Assembly: GCF_900156655.1 (NCBI RefSeq)
Contig: NZ_FTOG01000005.1
Coordinates: forward strand, 186,001-250,000
Source: Rhodobacter aestuarii
Lineage (GTDB): Bacteria > Pseudomonadota > Alphaproteobacteria > Rhodobacterales > Rhodobacteraceae
DNA: 64,000 nt
Direction of reading: 5' to 3'
Notes under the pieces: generated by a model
Databases searched by the model: none
What the model saw: the letters and a program-made list of their open reading frames with translations, nothing else
Told to the model about the DNA's origin: nothing
Translations under genes and position numbers: made by a program
Shown: positions 44,372-55,565 of the stretch, piece by piece
Position numbering within the stretch: the stretch's first letter is position 1
Layout: every line of letters starts with the position of its first letter

Positions 44372-44638
44372 TTACACCCAACCCGTCAGCCCTGTCGCAC
44401 TTGTGCCGGTGGCCCAAATGCGGCGCGCCCAGACCGAATGCTGCCCAAGAGGGAGCGGCCCGGTCGTGCAAATTTCCCCGGTCCGCGCATGGGTATAGCG
44501 GATTGTGCCGCCTGTTGTGCCAATCGTCACTGCCCGCACTGGCCGCGCCAAATCCACGGTATCATTGGGGGTGATCACCGCAGCCCCAAGGCTTGGCCCT
44601 TCAAGGCCGACATCTTGCGCTTTAAACGGATCTGTCAT
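44372..44638 (-). CDS. Second spike base protein, RCAP_Rcc01079 (GhsA) family
   Basis: 88 residues from the ATG complementary to 44638 (an ATG at 44641 adds one residue); AAAGGGAAGC lies before it on the - strand. It shares with the prophage copy (16161-16427) GPSLGAA, PVRAVTIG, the RYTHARTG.ICTTG block, GQHS.WARRIW and GLTGW: 65 of 88 positions identical by hand. In Rhodobacter the family gives the base of GTA head spikes, and that gene also lies away from the GTA structural cluster. No fibre gene (ghsB-like) is next to it; the neighbours are a LuxR-type gene and ugd. Confidence 0.85.
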   Translation of the reverse strand: MTDPFKAQDVGLEGPSLGAAVITPNDTVDLARPVRAVTIGTTGGTIRYTHARTGEICTTGPLPLGQHSVWARRIWATGTSATGLTGWV

Positions 44639-44789
44639 CATGCTTCCCTTTCCATCGGAATGCGCGAAACTCTCCCTGATCAGCGTCAACGCCCCGTTAG
44701 GGAGCCGTGCGCTGCCTTCGCCCGGCAAGGACCACTTGGCGCGGCCAGTCGCATCCGCTACGAAGAGAGCGATAAAACGGCAAGGATAG

Positions 44790-45959
44790 ATGATGAAAAT
44801 TGCTGTTGCAGGGCTTGGCTATGTGGGGCTGTCGAATGCGGTTTTGCTTGCGCAACACCATCAGGTCATGGCGGTCGATGTTTCCGCCGACCGGGTGGAC
44901 GCCGTCAATGCGGGGCGCTGCCCGATCATCGACGCTGAACTTGAAGATTATCTTGCGCGCGGCAACCTCAACCTGACCGCGACCTTGGATGCAACGGCGG
45001 CCTATTCGGACGCCGATTTCGTGATCATCGCCACGCCCACGAATTACGATCCGGTCACAAACTACTTTGACACATCAAGCGTTGAAGCCGTGATCGCGCA
45101 GGTGATTGCGCTGAACCTCAGCGCGACGATCGTCGTCAAATCCACCATTCCGGTCGGCTTTATTGAGCGCATCCGCGCCGAGATGAACACCGAACAGGTG
45201 ATCTTCAGCCCGGAATTTCTGCGCGAGGGCCGCGCACTTTACGACAACCTGCACCCGTCTCGGATCATCGTGGGGGAACGCTCGGAACGGGCAAAGGTCT
45301 TTGCTGAGCTTTTGCGTGAAGGCGCGATTGGAAAAGATGTGCCCGTGCTCTTTACCGACCCCGCAGAGGCCGAAGCCATCAAGCTTTTCGCCAATACCTT
45401 CCTTGCGATGCGGGTCGCGTTCTTCAACGAACTCGACAGCTATGCGATGGCGCGCGGCATGGATACGCGCCAAATCATCGAAGGTGTCGGCCTCGATCCG
45501 CGGATCGGCAGCCATTACAACAACCCTTCCTTCGGCTATGGCGGCTACTGTCTGCCCAAAGATACCAAGCAGCTTTTGGCAAACTATTCGGAAGTGCCGC
45601 AAAACCTGATTGCCGCGATTGTGGATGCGAACCGCACCCGTAAAGACTTCCTGTCCGATCAGATCATTGCCCGTCGGCCGAAGGTGGTCGGCGTCTACCG
45701 GCTTGTGATGAAAGCCGGCTCAGACAATTTCCGCCACAGCGCGGTGCAAGGCATCATGAAGCGGATCAAGGCGAAGGGGATCGAGGTGATCGTTTTCGAA
45801 CCCGCGCTGGAAGAGGATCAATTCTTCGGTTCACGCGTGCTGCGTGACCTTGAGGCCTTCAAGGCCGAGGCCGACCTGATCATAGCAAACCGGATTGTTG
45901 AGGAGCTGGAAGACGTGCGCTCGAAGATTTTCTCGCGCGATCTGTTTGGCGCGGATTGA
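44790..45959 (+). CDS. ugd: UDP-glucose 6-dehydrogenase
   Basis: 389 residues (first ATG at 44790, a second right after it). N-terminal NAD-binding motif [20 protein letters not shown]. Further conserved parts are [10 protein letters not shown] (about 80), [23 protein letters not shown] (about 135-155), [21 protein letters not shown], and the active-site Cys in [15 protein letters not shown] (about residue 255). It oxidises UDP-glucose to UDP-glucuronate for surface polysaccharides. It stands alone, divergent from the spike base gene, 8 kb from the glycan block. All key residues are present. Confidence 0.96.
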   Translation: MMKIAVAGLGYVGLSNAVLLAQHHQVMAVDVSADRVDAVNAGRCPIIDAELEDYLARGNLNLTATLDATAAYSDADFVIIATPTNYDPVTNYFDTSSVEAVIAQVIALNLSATIVVKSTIPVGFIERIRAEMNTEQVIFSPEFLREGRALYDNLHPSRIIVGERSERAKVFAELLREGAIGKDVPVLFTDPAEAEAIKLFANTFLAMRVAFFNELDSYAMARGMDTRQIIEGVGLDPRIGSHYNNPSFGYGGYCLPKDTKQLLANYSEVPQNLIAAIVDANRTRKDFLSDQIIARRPKVVGVYRLVMKAGSDNFRHSAVQGIMKRIKAKGIEVIVFEPALEEDQFFGSRVLRDLEAFKAEADLIIANRIVEELEDVRSKIFSRDLFGAD

Positions 45960-46886
45960 TCTCTCAAACAGCCACAGCGGCGAACGCATATCAAAAACGC
46001 CAAATCTGGCACGTCGGCTCGGCCCTTTTGATGGGGTCGGGCCGTCGTCTTTTGGTGCGACGATGCGGCCTCTGGAATTTCCCGGCACTCGCGCGGAGCC
46101 CCCGCTCAGTTCCCCGTGTGGGGCCTATCTTCCCAACTTAGTTACCGAAAAGTGATTCGGCTCACATCCGGTGCAGTGACGAACAAAAATGCGCAAAAGG
46201 TCATTTTGGCGTCAAACAAGGAACAATTAACCCTGCCCAATTGTTTGCTTCCGGGCGCAAGATTGATGCGAAAACGGAAACTGCGCCACGGCGAGATTGT
46301 CGCCAAAATGGAAACGCTGAGCCCGTTCTTGCCCCCCGTCAACAATCGCTTTCGCCCGATTGCTCTGGTTAATCCAACGTAAACATTAAACTTTTCAGGG
46401 AATTTTTCGCACCTCTGATGCGGTAGCCTGAAACAATCGCGCAGGCATCGCGGCGCTTTTGGGGCGAAACAACTGCGCTTGCGGAAAGCGCGCGGCGAAA
46501 TCTTGGCGAGATTTGGGCAAATTCCCGTTCCAAGGGCCTGCGACGCTTGGTATCTATTGGATAGCCCGACTGGGGGGCTTCTGGCCGTGGGGGCGGCCAA
46601 ATGTGTGTGCGCCATCCGAAAGGATGTGTGGGAAGGTTGTGTGGTGCTGCTGTCGGCGAGATGATCTGCGATCTCGTCACATTTACGAACCGAGACTTAG
46701 GGAAAACCGCCTTTTGGGCGGCTTGGTTCGTGCATCCTCAGTCGTCCTACAATCCTTGTCGCATGCGTGAAGTTCGTTGGCGGGTCTGTGACCTGTCGCT
46801 GGGTATCGCTGGCGCTGCCAAGGCGCGCCGCTCGAAAGATAGGCGCGTGGGCCAGTGGTCCGCAGGCGGTTTAAGGAGAGGCTGCT
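45960..46886. other. Intergenic region, 927 bases, upstream of the giant Hint protein
   Basis: No convincing gene: the longer open frames on either strand have no family-like sequence. The middle part has many A-rich runs (46145-46330). At the right end CCGCC-TTTTG-GGCGG (46702-46716) forms a small hairpin, and AAGGAGAGG (46873-46881) is the ribosome site of the next gene. The promoter of that gene is probably here. Confidence 0.5.
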
Positions 46887-49800
46887 ATGACGTTGTTCAA
46901 TTTGTTTAATTCTGATCCGACGGCGCGGGATGATTGCGCGACAACGGCTTACAATACTTCTGTGACGATCAATGTCTTGGCCAATGATACCGATCCGAAC
47001 TGCGACAAGCTTTCGATCTGTGGCACGCCCACCTCTGACCAAGGGACTGTCACCGTCAATTCTGACGGCACGCTTACCTTTACCCCCAGCACGAATTTCA
47101 CCGGCGCGGCGTCCATCTCCTACACCGTGACCGATGGCCATGGCGGCTATGACACCGCCACCGTGCGTATCACTGTCGAAGAACCTCCGCGGGACTACAT
47201 CGTTGAAGGCACCGCCGACGATGACCTGATCGACTACGCCTATACCGGTGATCCGGAAGGCGACAAAATCGACCATAACGACAATGCCACCTGCGATAAT
47301 GATGATGTCGTGGTTGCGGGGGCTGGCAATGACACCATTCTCTCGGGTGCGGGCAATGACACCGTTTACGGCGAAGATGGCAACGACCTGATCGACGGCG
47401 GCGCAGGCGACGACAATCTTGTTGGCGGCGCGGGCGATGACACCTTTGTGGGTGGCGCGGGCAATGACACCTTCACCGGTGGCACCGGCCTCGATATGAT
47501 CGACTATTCCGCCTCTACCTCGGGCGTGAGCGTCAACCTCAGCACCGGTGCGCTTTCGGGCGGCGATGCGGCGGGCGATGTGATCTCCAGCGGCGTGGAT
47601 GGCGTGATCGGCACCGATTATGCCGACAGCCTCGTGGGCTTCGATCACCAAGGCACCAACCCCGCCGATACCTATACCAACGTCTTTTACGGCGGTGCGG
47701 GCGATGACACGATCATGGGTCTTGGCTCGGACGACAGCCTTTACGGCGGCGCCGATGATGACAGCATTGAAGGCGGCGCGGGCGATGATTACATTGAGGG
47801 CGATGGCGAATTGGCCACGGCTGCCCCCGCGAAAGCGCTGACCGTCGATTGGCAGCAGTTCAACGAAAACTGCGGCACGATCGTCGATGGTTCGTCCTAT
47901 GATATGGGCGGCGTCTCTGTCACTTTCGACTTCACCGCGCAAGATTACGGGGCAACGGCAACCTCTTATACCGGCGCGCAATATGTCGAAGCGGGTGACG
48001 GGCTCGAAGGCACCGGCGGTCTGCGGCTTTACGGCTGCGGCGGCGAAGGTGGCATCGACAACACATCGACCACCACGCTGACCTTTGCCTCTACCGATGA
48101 AGATTACGCCTCGGCGGTCACCGATGTGACCTTCCGCATCAACGACGTCGATATCGGCAATAGCTCGGATTACCACGAAGATATCGTCACCGTCCGCGCC
48201 TATGATGCCGATGGCAATCTGCTGGACGTCACCTATGAGGTCGGCGGCAGCCAAACCGTTTCGGGCAACACCGTCACCGGCCAAGATGTCGATAACGGTT
48301 CGCTTTCGACCACCAGCGAGACGGGCTCGGTCTTGGTGCATATCTCGGGCGATGTGGCCCGGATCGAGATCGACTATGACAATGGTGGCGATACTGACCA
48401 AGCCATCACGCTGACCGATCTGACCTGCACCACCGTTTCGGCTGAAGACGATGAAATCGCGGGTGATGATACGCTTTTGGGCGGCGATGGGGATGACACG
48501 ATCCTTGGCCAAGGTGGTGATGACATCATCACCGGCGGCGAAGGCGATGACGTGCTTTCCGGCGGCGATGATCGCGACGTGATCTATGGCGCGACGGGCG
48601 ACACCGTTGATGGTGGCGCGGGCGGCGACGATTGGGACGTGCTCGACATCACCGGCCAAGGTGACTGGCGCGTGGTCAATCAAACGACCGACAGCAATGG
48701 CAACGGCACCGATGGCACCGTTGAGTTCCTCGACAGCGATGGCAATGTCACCGGCACGCTCGATTTCACCGAGATCGAAGAAATTCGCGGCGATGATGTG
48801 AACCATGCGCCCGAAGCGTCGGATGATACGCTGACTTTGGCCGAAGACACGACCAAGTCGATCAACGTGCTCGCCAATGACAGCGATCCCGATGGCGACA
48901 CGCTCGAAATCATCTCGGCCAGCGCGCAGCATGGCACCGTCAGCTTTGATGCCTCGGGCAATCTTACCTACACGCCGGACGCCAATTACAATGGCGCCGA
49001 CACGATTACCTACACCGTAAAAGATCCCGATGGGGCGACCGATACCGCCGAAGTCGCGGTGACGGTGACCCCGGTGAACGATGACCCGGTGGCAAATGAC
49101 GATATGGCCATCGGCGACGCGAGCACGCAGATTGTCATTTCGGTGCTCGACAACGACACCGATGTGGATGGCGATCCGCTTACCGTGACCTCGGCCTCGA
49201 GCCCCGATGGCACCGTGACGATTGACCCGACGACGGGCGAATTGACCCTCACGCCGACGACCGGTTTCTCGGGCAACACGACGATCAGCTACGAAATCTC
49301 GGACGGCCAAGGCGGCACCGATACCGCGACCGTGCAGGTGACGGTGCTTTACACCCCGCCGCCGCAAGATGGCTATGTCGATGGCACCGATGATGCCGAT
49401 CTGATCGACTATGACTACACCGGCGACCCGGAAGGCGACTTGATCGACCACGGCGACGCGATCTTGGGCGATGACGAACCCAATGACGACCGCGTTCTGG
49501 CCGGTGCGGGCAATGACACCGTTTTGGCGGGCGAGGGCGATGATACCGTCTGGGCTGGCGAAGGGGATGACTCGGTCGAAGGGGATGTCGGCAACGACAG
49601 CCTGCTCGGCGAAGCTGGCAATGACACGCTGCGCGGCGGCGTGGGCGATGACACGCTTGAAGGTGGTCTTGGCGACGATAGCCTGATTGGCGGCGTCGGC
49701 GATGACAGCCTGCTTGGCGGTGACGGCAACGACACGATCAGCGGCGTTGGCGGCGATGACATCGTTTATGGCGGCGCGGGCCATGACTCGATCACCACCG

Positions 49801-52055
49801 GCGCGGGCAGTGATGCGGTCGATGGCGGCGATGGCGATGATTACATCAACACCCGCAATTCCGTAGCCTCGCCCGACATCGGCTATCCGGGGCTCTACCC
49901 CTCTGACACCGATCCGACCGATGATATGGATACGGTCTCGGGCGGCGCGGGCAATGACACGATCCTGACCGGCGATGATGCCGATTACATCTTGGGCGGC
50001 GACGGCAATGATGTGATCGATGCGGGCGTTGACCGCGACACCATCCTGGGCGGCGACGGCAATGATCTGATCACCGCAGGCGAAGGCGATGACTGGGTCG
50101 AAGGCGGCGCGGGCAATGACACCATCTATGGTGGCCTTGGTCCGAGCTACCCCGATGCGATCAACATCCCCGATGATACCGACCTTGTGCAAAACAATGG
50201 CCGCGATGTCATCAGCGCGGGCGACGGCGATGACGTTGTCTATGGCGAAGATGATGACGACCAGATCGCGGGCGGTGCGGGCAACGACTACCTTGATGGC
50301 GGCATCGACGAAGACACGATTGCCGGTGATGAAGGCGATGACACGATCATCGGCGGTGCGGGTGCCGACTATCTGATGGGCGGCGATGACCAAGACACCT
50401 TCTTGGTTGGCTCTGCGAATGAGGGTATTGGTGATGTGATCGATGGCAACGAGGGCGGCGTGGACTATGACACGCTCGACCTTACCGGCGCGGGCCCGGT
50501 GTCGATCGCTTATGATCCGACGAACCCGGAAAACGGCACCGTCAGCTTCCTCGATACCGATGGCAACGTGCTTGGCACGCTCGACTTCACCAATATCGAG
50601 AACATCATCTATGACGAAGGTGATGGCTGGGTTGAGGGCACCGACGGCGCCGATCTGATCGACTACAATTACACCGGCGACCCCGAAGGCGACATGATCG
50701 ACCACGCCGATGCGATCTTGCCGGGCGACGCGGCCAATGATGATCGCGTGTTGGCCGGGGCGGGTGATGACACCGTGCTGGCGGGCGAAGGCGATGACAC
50801 CGTTTGGTCTGGCGCGGGCGACGACTCCGTCCAAGGCGGCAATGGCAACGACAGCCTTTTGGGCGAGGAGGGTGCCGATACGCTGGAAGGCGGCGACGGC
50901 AATGACACGCTTGAAGGCGGTGATGGCAATGACCTGCTGGATGGCGGCCAATCTTCCGACACGCTTTCGGGCGGTGAGGGCGACGACACGCTGATCGGCG
51001 GCGAAGGCGAAGACCTTCTGAACGGCGATGCGGGCGATGACAGCCTCTCGGGCGGCAATGGCCAAGACACGCTTTACGGCGGCGACGGCAATGATACGCT
51101 CGATGGCGGCGACGGTGATGATCGTCTTTACGGCGAGGATGGCGACGATGTGCTGACCGGCGGGCAGGGCCAAGACCTGCTGGACGGCGGCGCGGGCAAT
51201 GACACGCTTTCGGGCGGTGACGGCGTCGATACGCTTCTGGGCGGCGATGATCGTGACTGGTTCGAAGTGCGCACCGCTGCCGATGGCAACAACGACTTCA
51301 TCGACGGCAACGAAGGCGGCGACGACTGGGATACGCTCGATCTGCGCGGCGCGGGCCCGTTTGACGTTCTTTACGATCCGACGAACGACGAAAACGGCAC
51401 CGTCAACTTCCTCGATAGCAACGGCAATGTCACCGGCACGCTGACCTTCCGCAACATCGAGAACGTGATCCCCTGCTTTACGCCGGGCACGATGGTGGCA
51501 ACGCCGCGCGGCGAACGCCGGGTGGAAGAGTTGCGCGAAGGCGACAAGATCCTGACCCGTGACAACGGCATTCAGGAAATCCGTTGGGTTGGCCGCCGCG
51601 ACATGAGCCGCGCCGAGCTGATCGCTGCGCCGCATCTGCGCCCGGTGTTGATCAAGGCGGGCAGCCTTGGCAACGGGCTGCCCGAGCAAGACATGCTGGT
51701 CTCGCCGAACCACCGGATGCTGGTCGCCAATGAACGCACCGCGCTCTACTTTGAAGAGCACGAAGTTCTGGTCGCGGCCAAGCACTTGGTCGACAATGCG
51801 GGCGTGAAACCGGTGGAAACGCTTGGCACCAGCTACATCCACTTCATGTTCGACCGTCACGAAGTGGTTCTGGCCAATGGCGCCTGGACCGAGAGCTTCC
51901 AGCCGGGCGATCAAACGCTGGGCGGCATGGGCAATGCCCAACGCTCGGAAATCTTTGAACTCTTCCCGGAACTCAAAACCCGCGAAGGGATCGACCACTA
52001 CACGGCAGCGCGCAAAACGCTGAAGAAACACGAAGCCGCGCTGCTGCGGGGCTAA
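46887..52055 (+). CDS. Giant cadherin-like/RTX protein with C-terminal Hint domain
   Basis: 1722 residues. No signal peptide, as expected for type I secretion. Layout: a cadherin-like domain (about 10-100), RTX calcium-binding nonapeptides (about 105-310), a beta domain (about 312-520), a short RTX part, two cadherin-like domains (about 642-822), RTX block (about 828-1180), linker module, RTX block (about 1248-1455), pre-Hint module (about 1460-1528) and a Hint_2 domain (1530 to the end). Hint motifs: [10 protein letters not shown] at its start, [13 protein letters not shown] and VSPNHRMLV, where the SPNH matches the second catalytic block. The opening block [18 protein letters not shown] occurs three times. 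It probably acts at the cell surface or in the matrix, perhaps as an adhesin that processes itself. Confidence 0.9.
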   Translation: MTLFNLFNSDPTARDDCATTAYNTSVTINVLANDTDPNCDKLSICGTPTSDQGTVTVNSDGTLTFTPSTNFTGAASISYTVTDGHGGYDTATVRITVEEPPRDYIVEGTADDDLIDYAYTGDPEGDKIDHNDNATCDNDDVVVAGAGNDTILSGAGNDTVYGEDGNDLIDGGAGDDNLVGGAGDDTFVGGAGNDTFTGGTGLDMIDYSASTSGVSVNLSTGALSGGDAAGDVISSGVDGVIGTDYADSLVGFDHQGTNPADTYTNVFYGGAGDDTIMGLGSDDSLYGGADDDSIEGGAGDDYIEGDGELATAAPAKALTVDWQQFNENCGTIVDGSSYDMGGVSVTFDFTAQDYGATATSYTGAQYVEAGDGLEGTGGLRLYGCGGEGGIDNTSTTTLTFASTDEDYASAVTDVTFRINDVDIGNSSDYHEDIVTVRAYDADGNLLDVTYEVGGSQTVSGNTVTGQDVDNGSLSTTSETGSVLVHISGDVARIEIDYDNGGDTDQAITLTDLTCTTVSAEDDEIAGDDTLLGGDGDDTILGQGGDDIITGGEGDDVLSGGDDRDVIYGATGDTVDGGAGGDDWDVLDITGQGDWRVVNQTTDSNGNGTDGTVEFLDSDGNVTGTLDFTEIEEIRGDDVNHAPEASDDTLTLAEDTTKSINVLANDSDPDGDTLEIISASAQHGTVSFDASGNLTYTPDANYNGADTITYTVKDPDGATDTAEVAVTVTPVNDDPVANDDMAIGDASTQIVISVLDNDTDVDGDPLTVTSASSPDGTVTIDPTTGELTLTPTTGFSGNTTISYEISDGQGGTDTATVQVTVLYTPPPQDGYVDGTDDADLIDYDYTGDPEGDLIDHGDAILGDDEPNDDRVLAGAGNDTVLAGEGDDTVWAGEGDDSVEGDVGNDSLLGEAGNDTLRGGVGDDTLEGGLGDDSLIGGVGDDSLLGGDGNDTISGVGGDDIVYGGAGHDSITTGAGSDAVDGGDGDDYINTRNSVASPDIGYPGLYPSDTDPTDDMDTVSGGAGNDTILTGDDADYILGGDGNDVIDAGVDRDTILGGDGNDLITAGEGDDWVEGGAGNDTIYGGLGPSYPDAINIPDDTDLVQNNGRDVISAGDGDDVVYGEDDDDQIAGGAGNDYLDGGIDEDTIAGDEGDDTIIGGAGADYLMGGDDQDTFLVGSANEGIGDVIDGNEGGVDYDTLDLTGAGPVSIAYDPTNPENGTVSFLDTDGNVLGTLDFTNIENIIYDEGDGWVEGTDGADLIDYNYTGDPEGDMIDHADAILPGDAANDDRVLAGAGDDTVLAGEGDDTVWSGAGDDSVQGGNGNDSLLGEEGADTLEGGDGNDTLEGGDGNDLLDGGQSSDTLSGGEGDDTLIGGEGEDLLNGDAGDDSLSGGNGQDTLYGGDGNDTLDGGDGDDRLYGEDGDDVLTGGQGQDLLDGGAGNDTLSGGDGVDTLLGGDDRDWFEVRTAADGNNDFIDGNEGGDDWDTLDLRGAGPFDVLYDPTNDENGTVNFLDSNGNVTGTLTFRNIENVIPCFTPGTMVATPRGERRVEELREGDKILTRDNGIQEIRWVGRRDMSRAELIAAPHLRPVLIKAGSLGNGLPEQDMLVSPNHRMLVANERTALYFEEHEVLVAAKHLVDNAGVKPVETLGTSYIHFMFDRHEVVLANGAWTESFQPGDQTLGGMGNAQRSEIFELFPELKTREGIDHYTAARKTLKKHEAALLRG

Positions 52056-52091
52056 GTCAGGGGCTGACGCAAGTCAGTGGGGGCTGTGGGG

Positions 52092-52118
52092 CGCCCGGGG
52101 CAGAAGCTCCGGGCGTCT
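52092..52118 (+). terminator. Terminator-like hairpin after the giant Hint gene
   Basis: CGCCCGGGG (52092-52100) and CTCCGGGCG (52107-52115) form a 9-bp stem with one G-T pair and a 6-nt loop, then TCTTG. The stem is strong but the T run is poor. Confidence 0.45.
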
Positions 52119-52309
52119 TGCGGCGAAACTGTGATCGTGAGGGCCGGGGTATGGCTCAATCTCGTCTGTTTCATGGCGAGAAACGGTCAGTTTTTGCCTT
52201 TTGGGGCAAAAATGAGGCAGTTAATCTTTCTTAAAGCGGTGTTCTGCATTATCCTTTTACCCGGGGGCGTTCTGAAGTTTCCGGGCAATCGCCGGACAGG
52301 ACGTGTGGA

Positions 52310-53065
52310 ATGGCTGCTGAAGACGAAATATCTGCCGCATTGCGCGGAACGAACACGGCGCAAGCCGGCGCTGAGGGGGTCTCAGTCGTCGAGATGCGTT
52401 TGTGCTTCGGGTGCTACGACGGCATTTCCGGGCGCCTTGAGGCGCGCAACGGAGCAGGTCAGCAGCTATTCGCCGCCGATATTGCGCAGGTGCTGGGATC
52501 GATTCCCTGTTTCACCGCGCAATCATTGGTCGCCACCGGGTCTGGTCTCGTGCAGGTCGGGTCTCTGACCCCCGGCCTGCGCGTGATCACCCGCGATCAC
52601 GGCATGCAAGAGTTGCGCTGGGTCGGGAAACGGACCTTTGGCTGGAAAGATCTCGGGCTGAACCCGCTGCTGCGCCCGGTGCGCATTGCGGCTGGCGCGC
52701 TGGGGAATGGATTGCCGGAGCGCGATATGGTCGTTTCGCCGAACCACCATTTCCTGACCAGCAAATCCGGCGAAGGCGAGGGCGGTGAACGACTGACAAT
52801 GGCGCGCGATATGGTTGGGCGTCCGGGGATCACCACCGAGATTTGCAGCAGCATTGAGTATTGGCAGCTTCTTTTCGACAAACATGAATTGGTTCTGTCG
52901 GATGGCTGCTGGTCGGAAACCTTCCTGCCCACGACACGAAATCTGGCCGCTTTGGATGATGACGGGCGGCAATCCGCGCTTGCTGCGTTGCCGGATTTGC
53001 AAGGCGGTGAAAGCGCTTCCTATGAAGCGGCGCGCCCTTTCGCCAAAGTTGGCTCTGCCGCGTAA
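52310..53065 (+). CDS. Hint-domain protein without RTX repeats
   Basis: 251 residues. An N-terminal part of about 65 residues with no recognised domain (MRLCFGCYDGISGRLEARNG) is followed by a Hint_2 domain starting at IPCFTAQSLVATGSGLVQVG (Cys about residue 67), with TRDHGMQELRWVGKRTFGW, GNGLPERDMVVSPNHHFL (SPNH block), and ELVLSDGCWSETFLPT. It is clearly related to the flanking Hint genes but carries no calcium-binding repeats and no signal peptide, so secretion is unclear. It could process or anchor its neighbours or be an orphan of a larger protein. Sequence divergence from the other two suggests an old duplication. Confidence 0.82.
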   Translation: MAAEDEISAALRGTNTAQAGAEGVSVVEMRLCFGCYDGISGRLEARNGAGQQLFAADIAQVLGSIPCFTAQSLVATGSGLVQVGSLTPGLRVITRDHGMQELRWVGKRTFGWKDLGLNPLLRPVRIAAGALGNGLPERDMVVSPNHHFLTSKSGEGEGGERLTMARDMVGRPGITTEICSSIEYWQLLFDKHELVLSDGCWSETFLPTTRNLAALDDDGRQSALAALPDLQGGESASYEAARPFAKVGSAA

Positions 53066-53227
53066 CCTCCTTATAAACCGCGACATTTCAACGCGCCCTT
53101 AGGTTGCAATAGCCTTTTCTTCGCCACAATCTCGCAGCTTTATTGTCGTTAACGCGGCCTTAATCTGCCATGCCAGGCGGGCATTCTCTCTGTGACGGCC
53201 ATCACATCGGCCTCTGCAGAGAAGACT

Positions 53228-55102
53228 ATGGCAACTTATAACGGCAGCTCGCGAAACAACTCTTACACTGGCACCGCGGGCAGTGATCAGATCTATGGCA
53301 ATGACGGCAACGACACGCTCAACGGGGCGGGTGGCGATGACCTGATCGACGGCGGCACCGGCAATGATCTGATTTACGGCGGCGATGGCGCAGATACGCT
53401 TTCGGGCGGGTCTGGCTACAACACCATTTACGGCGGCGCGGGCAATGATGTTTGGCTCGGCGGCACGAATGAGGCGCAAAGCGCCGGCACCGATGCGGTC
53501 TATCTCGAAGACGGCGACGATTTCGCGACCCTTGGCTGGTTTTACACTGGCAATGCCGACACGCTTGATGGCGGCAGCGGCAACGACACGCTGTCGATGG
53601 AAAACTTTCCCGACACGCTGAATTCCGGGATCACGTTGAATGACGATGGCTCTTCCACGACCATCGCCTTTGGCACGGTCGTCCGCAATTTTGAAAATGT
53701 CATCGGCAATGGCGGCAATAACGCGCTCACGGGGAATTCGAGCGCCAACATGCTTGATGGCGGGGCCGGCAATGATACGCTTTATGGCGGCGCGGGTGAC
53801 GACACGCTGAACGGCGGGGCAGGGGCCGACCAGCTCGATGGCGGCACCGGCATGGATTATGTCGATTACACCGACTCCGACGCCGGGGTGAACGTCAACT
53901 TGGCCAGCGGCTCGGGCACGGGGGGCGACGCTCAAGGCGATACGCTCGGGGGCATAGATGGCATCTATGGCTCCGACTATGACGACACGCTGATTGGCTT
54001 TGACCTCGCGGATTACTCTGACAGCGAATACGCTTTCACCAACGTCTTCTACGGCAACGGCGGCAACGATTATATTGATGGCGCTGGCGCCGATGACAGC
54101 CTGTACGGCGGCACGGGGAATGACACCGTGCTGGGCGGCTGGGGCAACGACCTCGTCGATGGCGGCGAGGGCGACGACAGCCTTGATGGTGGCGACGGCA
54201 ATGACACCGTTTTGGGCGGTGCTGGCGATGACACGCTGAATGGTGGCGCGGGGGATGACTACCTTGATGCGGGCACCGGTTCGGCCACGATCAATGGCGG
54301 GGCAGGGTCTGACACGATCTATGTTCATGCCAATGAGAACACCACGGTCATCGGCTCTGAGGATGCGGGCGATACCGATACCGATGTTCTGATCCTTGAG
54401 CGCGATACCGGCGCGACCATTGTTTATAATGAAAACGATCCGGAATCGGGCACGATCCTGTGGGCCAATGGCACCACGACCACCTTTGAAAATATTGAAA
54501 ACATTCAATATGTGCCCTGCTTCACACCGGGCACCCGGATCGAAACAAAGCGCGGGCTTGTGCCGGTGGAGCGGCTCAATCTGGGCGACAGGGTGCTGAC
54601 GCGCGACAATGGCTATCAGCCGATCCGCTGGATCGGGCGGCGGGCGCTTGGGGCCCATGCGCTGGCCGCACGGCCACAATTGCAACCGGTGCAGATTGCC
54701 CAAGGCGCGCTTGGTGAGGGTCTGCCCGAGGCGGATATGCTGGTCAGCCCGCAACACCGGATGTTGATTTCGGGCACCCGCGCCGAGCTTTTGTTTGGCG
54801 AGGGCGAGGTTTTGGCCGCCGCGCTGCACATGGTCGGCCTGCCCGGGATCACCCGTGCAACGCGCAGCGCCATCACCTATTTGCACCTGATGTTCGACGC
54901 GCATGAAATCATCCGCGCCGATGGGGCTTGGACCGAAAGCTTCCAGCCGGGCGATCACACGCTTGCCGGGCTGGAAACGCCGCAACGCGATGAGCTTTTT
55001 GAACTTTTTCCGCAATTGCGGCAGGCGCATCGGCGCGGACAATGGGCGGCCGCGCGGCTTTCGCTCAAGCCGCATGAGGTGCGCGTTCTGCTGGCGGCCT
55101 GA
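53228..55102 (+). CDS. RTX calcium-binding protein with C-terminal Hint domain
   Basis: 624 residues from ATG 53228 (GTG 53192 in frame adds 12). No signal peptide, so type I secretion is expected. RTX nonapeptides (NDTLNGAGGDDLIDGG and so on) fill about residues 15-380. A linker with DTDTDVLILERDTGATIVYNENDPESGTI and ENIENIQYV (the pre-Hint module) leads to the Hint_2 domain: CFTPGTRIETKRGLVPVERL (Cys at residue 431), LTRDNGYQPIRWIGRRALG, LPEADMLVSPQHRML and [23 protein letters not shown]. The SPQH block replaces SPNH. It is the third Hint gene in a row and probably functions like the giant protein. Confidence 0.9.
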   Translation: MATYNGSSRNNSYTGTAGSDQIYGNDGNDTLNGAGGDDLIDGGTGNDLIYGGDGADTLSGGSGYNTIYGGAGNDVWLGGTNEAQSAGTDAVYLEDGDDFATLGWFYTGNADTLDGGSGNDTLSMENFPDTLNSGITLNDDGSSTTIAFGTVVRNFENVIGNGGNNALTGNSSANMLDGGAGNDTLYGGAGDDTLNGGAGADQLDGGTGMDYVDYTDSDAGVNVNLASGSGTGGDAQGDTLGGIDGIYGSDYDDTLIGFDLADYSDSEYAFTNVFYGNGGNDYIDGAGADDSLYGGTGNDTVLGGWGNDLVDGGEGDDSLDGGDGNDTVLGGAGDDTLNGGAGDDYLDAGTGSATINGGAGSDTIYVHANENTTVIGSEDAGDTDTDVLILERDTGATIVYNENDPESGTILWANGTTTTFENIENIQYVPCFTPGTRIETKRGLVPVERLNLGDRVLTRDNGYQPIRWIGRRALGAHALAARPQLQPVQIAQGALGEGLPEADMLVSPQHRMLISGTRAELLFGEGEVLAAALHMVGLPGITRATRSAITYLHLMFDAHEIIRADGAWTESFQPGDHTLAGLETPQRDELFELFPQLRQAHRRGQWAAARLSLKPHEVRVLLAA

Positions 55103-55217
55103 TCTTTTGGTAACACCCGCCACGCAAAAGATGTCTCACGCGTGCGTGTCTTGACCGGGGCATGGTTTCGGCGCATCTGCTCGTTAACCGATACCAATAA
55201 AAACCTCGGGCAGTATC

Positions 55218-55469
55218 ATGGCATATTCCGGCTTCTCCCGCCCCGACAGCGGGTTTGATTTCATTGCGTTGCGCCGTCGCAAGGGCGTAACCGAAATCGT
55301 CTATGACGATGGCGTGGCGCGCCGCCTTGTGTGGCGGGTGCAGGGGGCGGCCAATGAAGGCAGCCTGACCGAGGCTTTGGCCCATGCGCGCCGCGAAGTT
55401 CGGGTTTTGCCCGCGCTCTATGCCGAATTGCGCAAACGCTCGATTGCGATTGAGGCGATCGCAGGCTGA
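55218..55469 (+). CDS. Small conserved-looking protein of unknown function
   Basis: 83 residues. The sequence SGFDFIALRRRKGVTEIVYDDGV has alternating strands, then a helical, basic region (EALAHARREVRVLPALYAELRKRS). No membrane segment. No family was recognised. It lies 115 nt after the Hint gene and shares codon use with the chromosome, so it is probably real. Confidence 0.6.
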   Translation: MAYSGFSRPDSGFDFIALRRRKGVTEIVYDDGVARRLVWRVQGAANEGSLTEALAHARREVRVLPALYAELRKRSIAIEAIAG

Positions 55470-55482
55470 TTTTCAGATTTCG

Positions 55483-55518
55483 AAAAACAAAAAAGGCCGG
55501 ATGCGCACATCCGGCCTA
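55483..55518 (-). terminator. Rho-independent terminator of the DUF1127 gene
   Basis: On the - strand: perfect 10-bp stem (arms at 55495-55504 and 55509-55518, AGGCCGGATG and its complement), 4-nt loop, then a run of T (TTTTTTGTTTTTC). It follows the stop of the - strand DUF1127 gene by about 48 nt and may also end the + strand gene before it. Confidence 0.85.
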
Positions 55519-55565
55519 AGGAAGAGGCCGCGACAGGGGGAAGCGGCACTCGGGAAAGAAGCAGA

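Noticed and set aside
46142-46615. A 157-codon - strand frame in the region upstream of the giant gene
   Set aside because: No ribosome site, mixed composition and no recognisable family; codon use differs from the neighbours.
49370-51260. Regular short repeats resembling a CRISPR-like or tandem array
   Set aside because: The period follows nine-residue RTX motifs, the units vary, and they are in an open frame without spacers.
46683-52031. A 1782-codon open frame on the - strand opposite the giant RTX/Hint gene
   Set aside because: It is a mirror of the highly regular GC-rich repeat codons; its sequence is low-complexity and unlike any protein family, whereas the + frame has clear RTX and Hint motifs.
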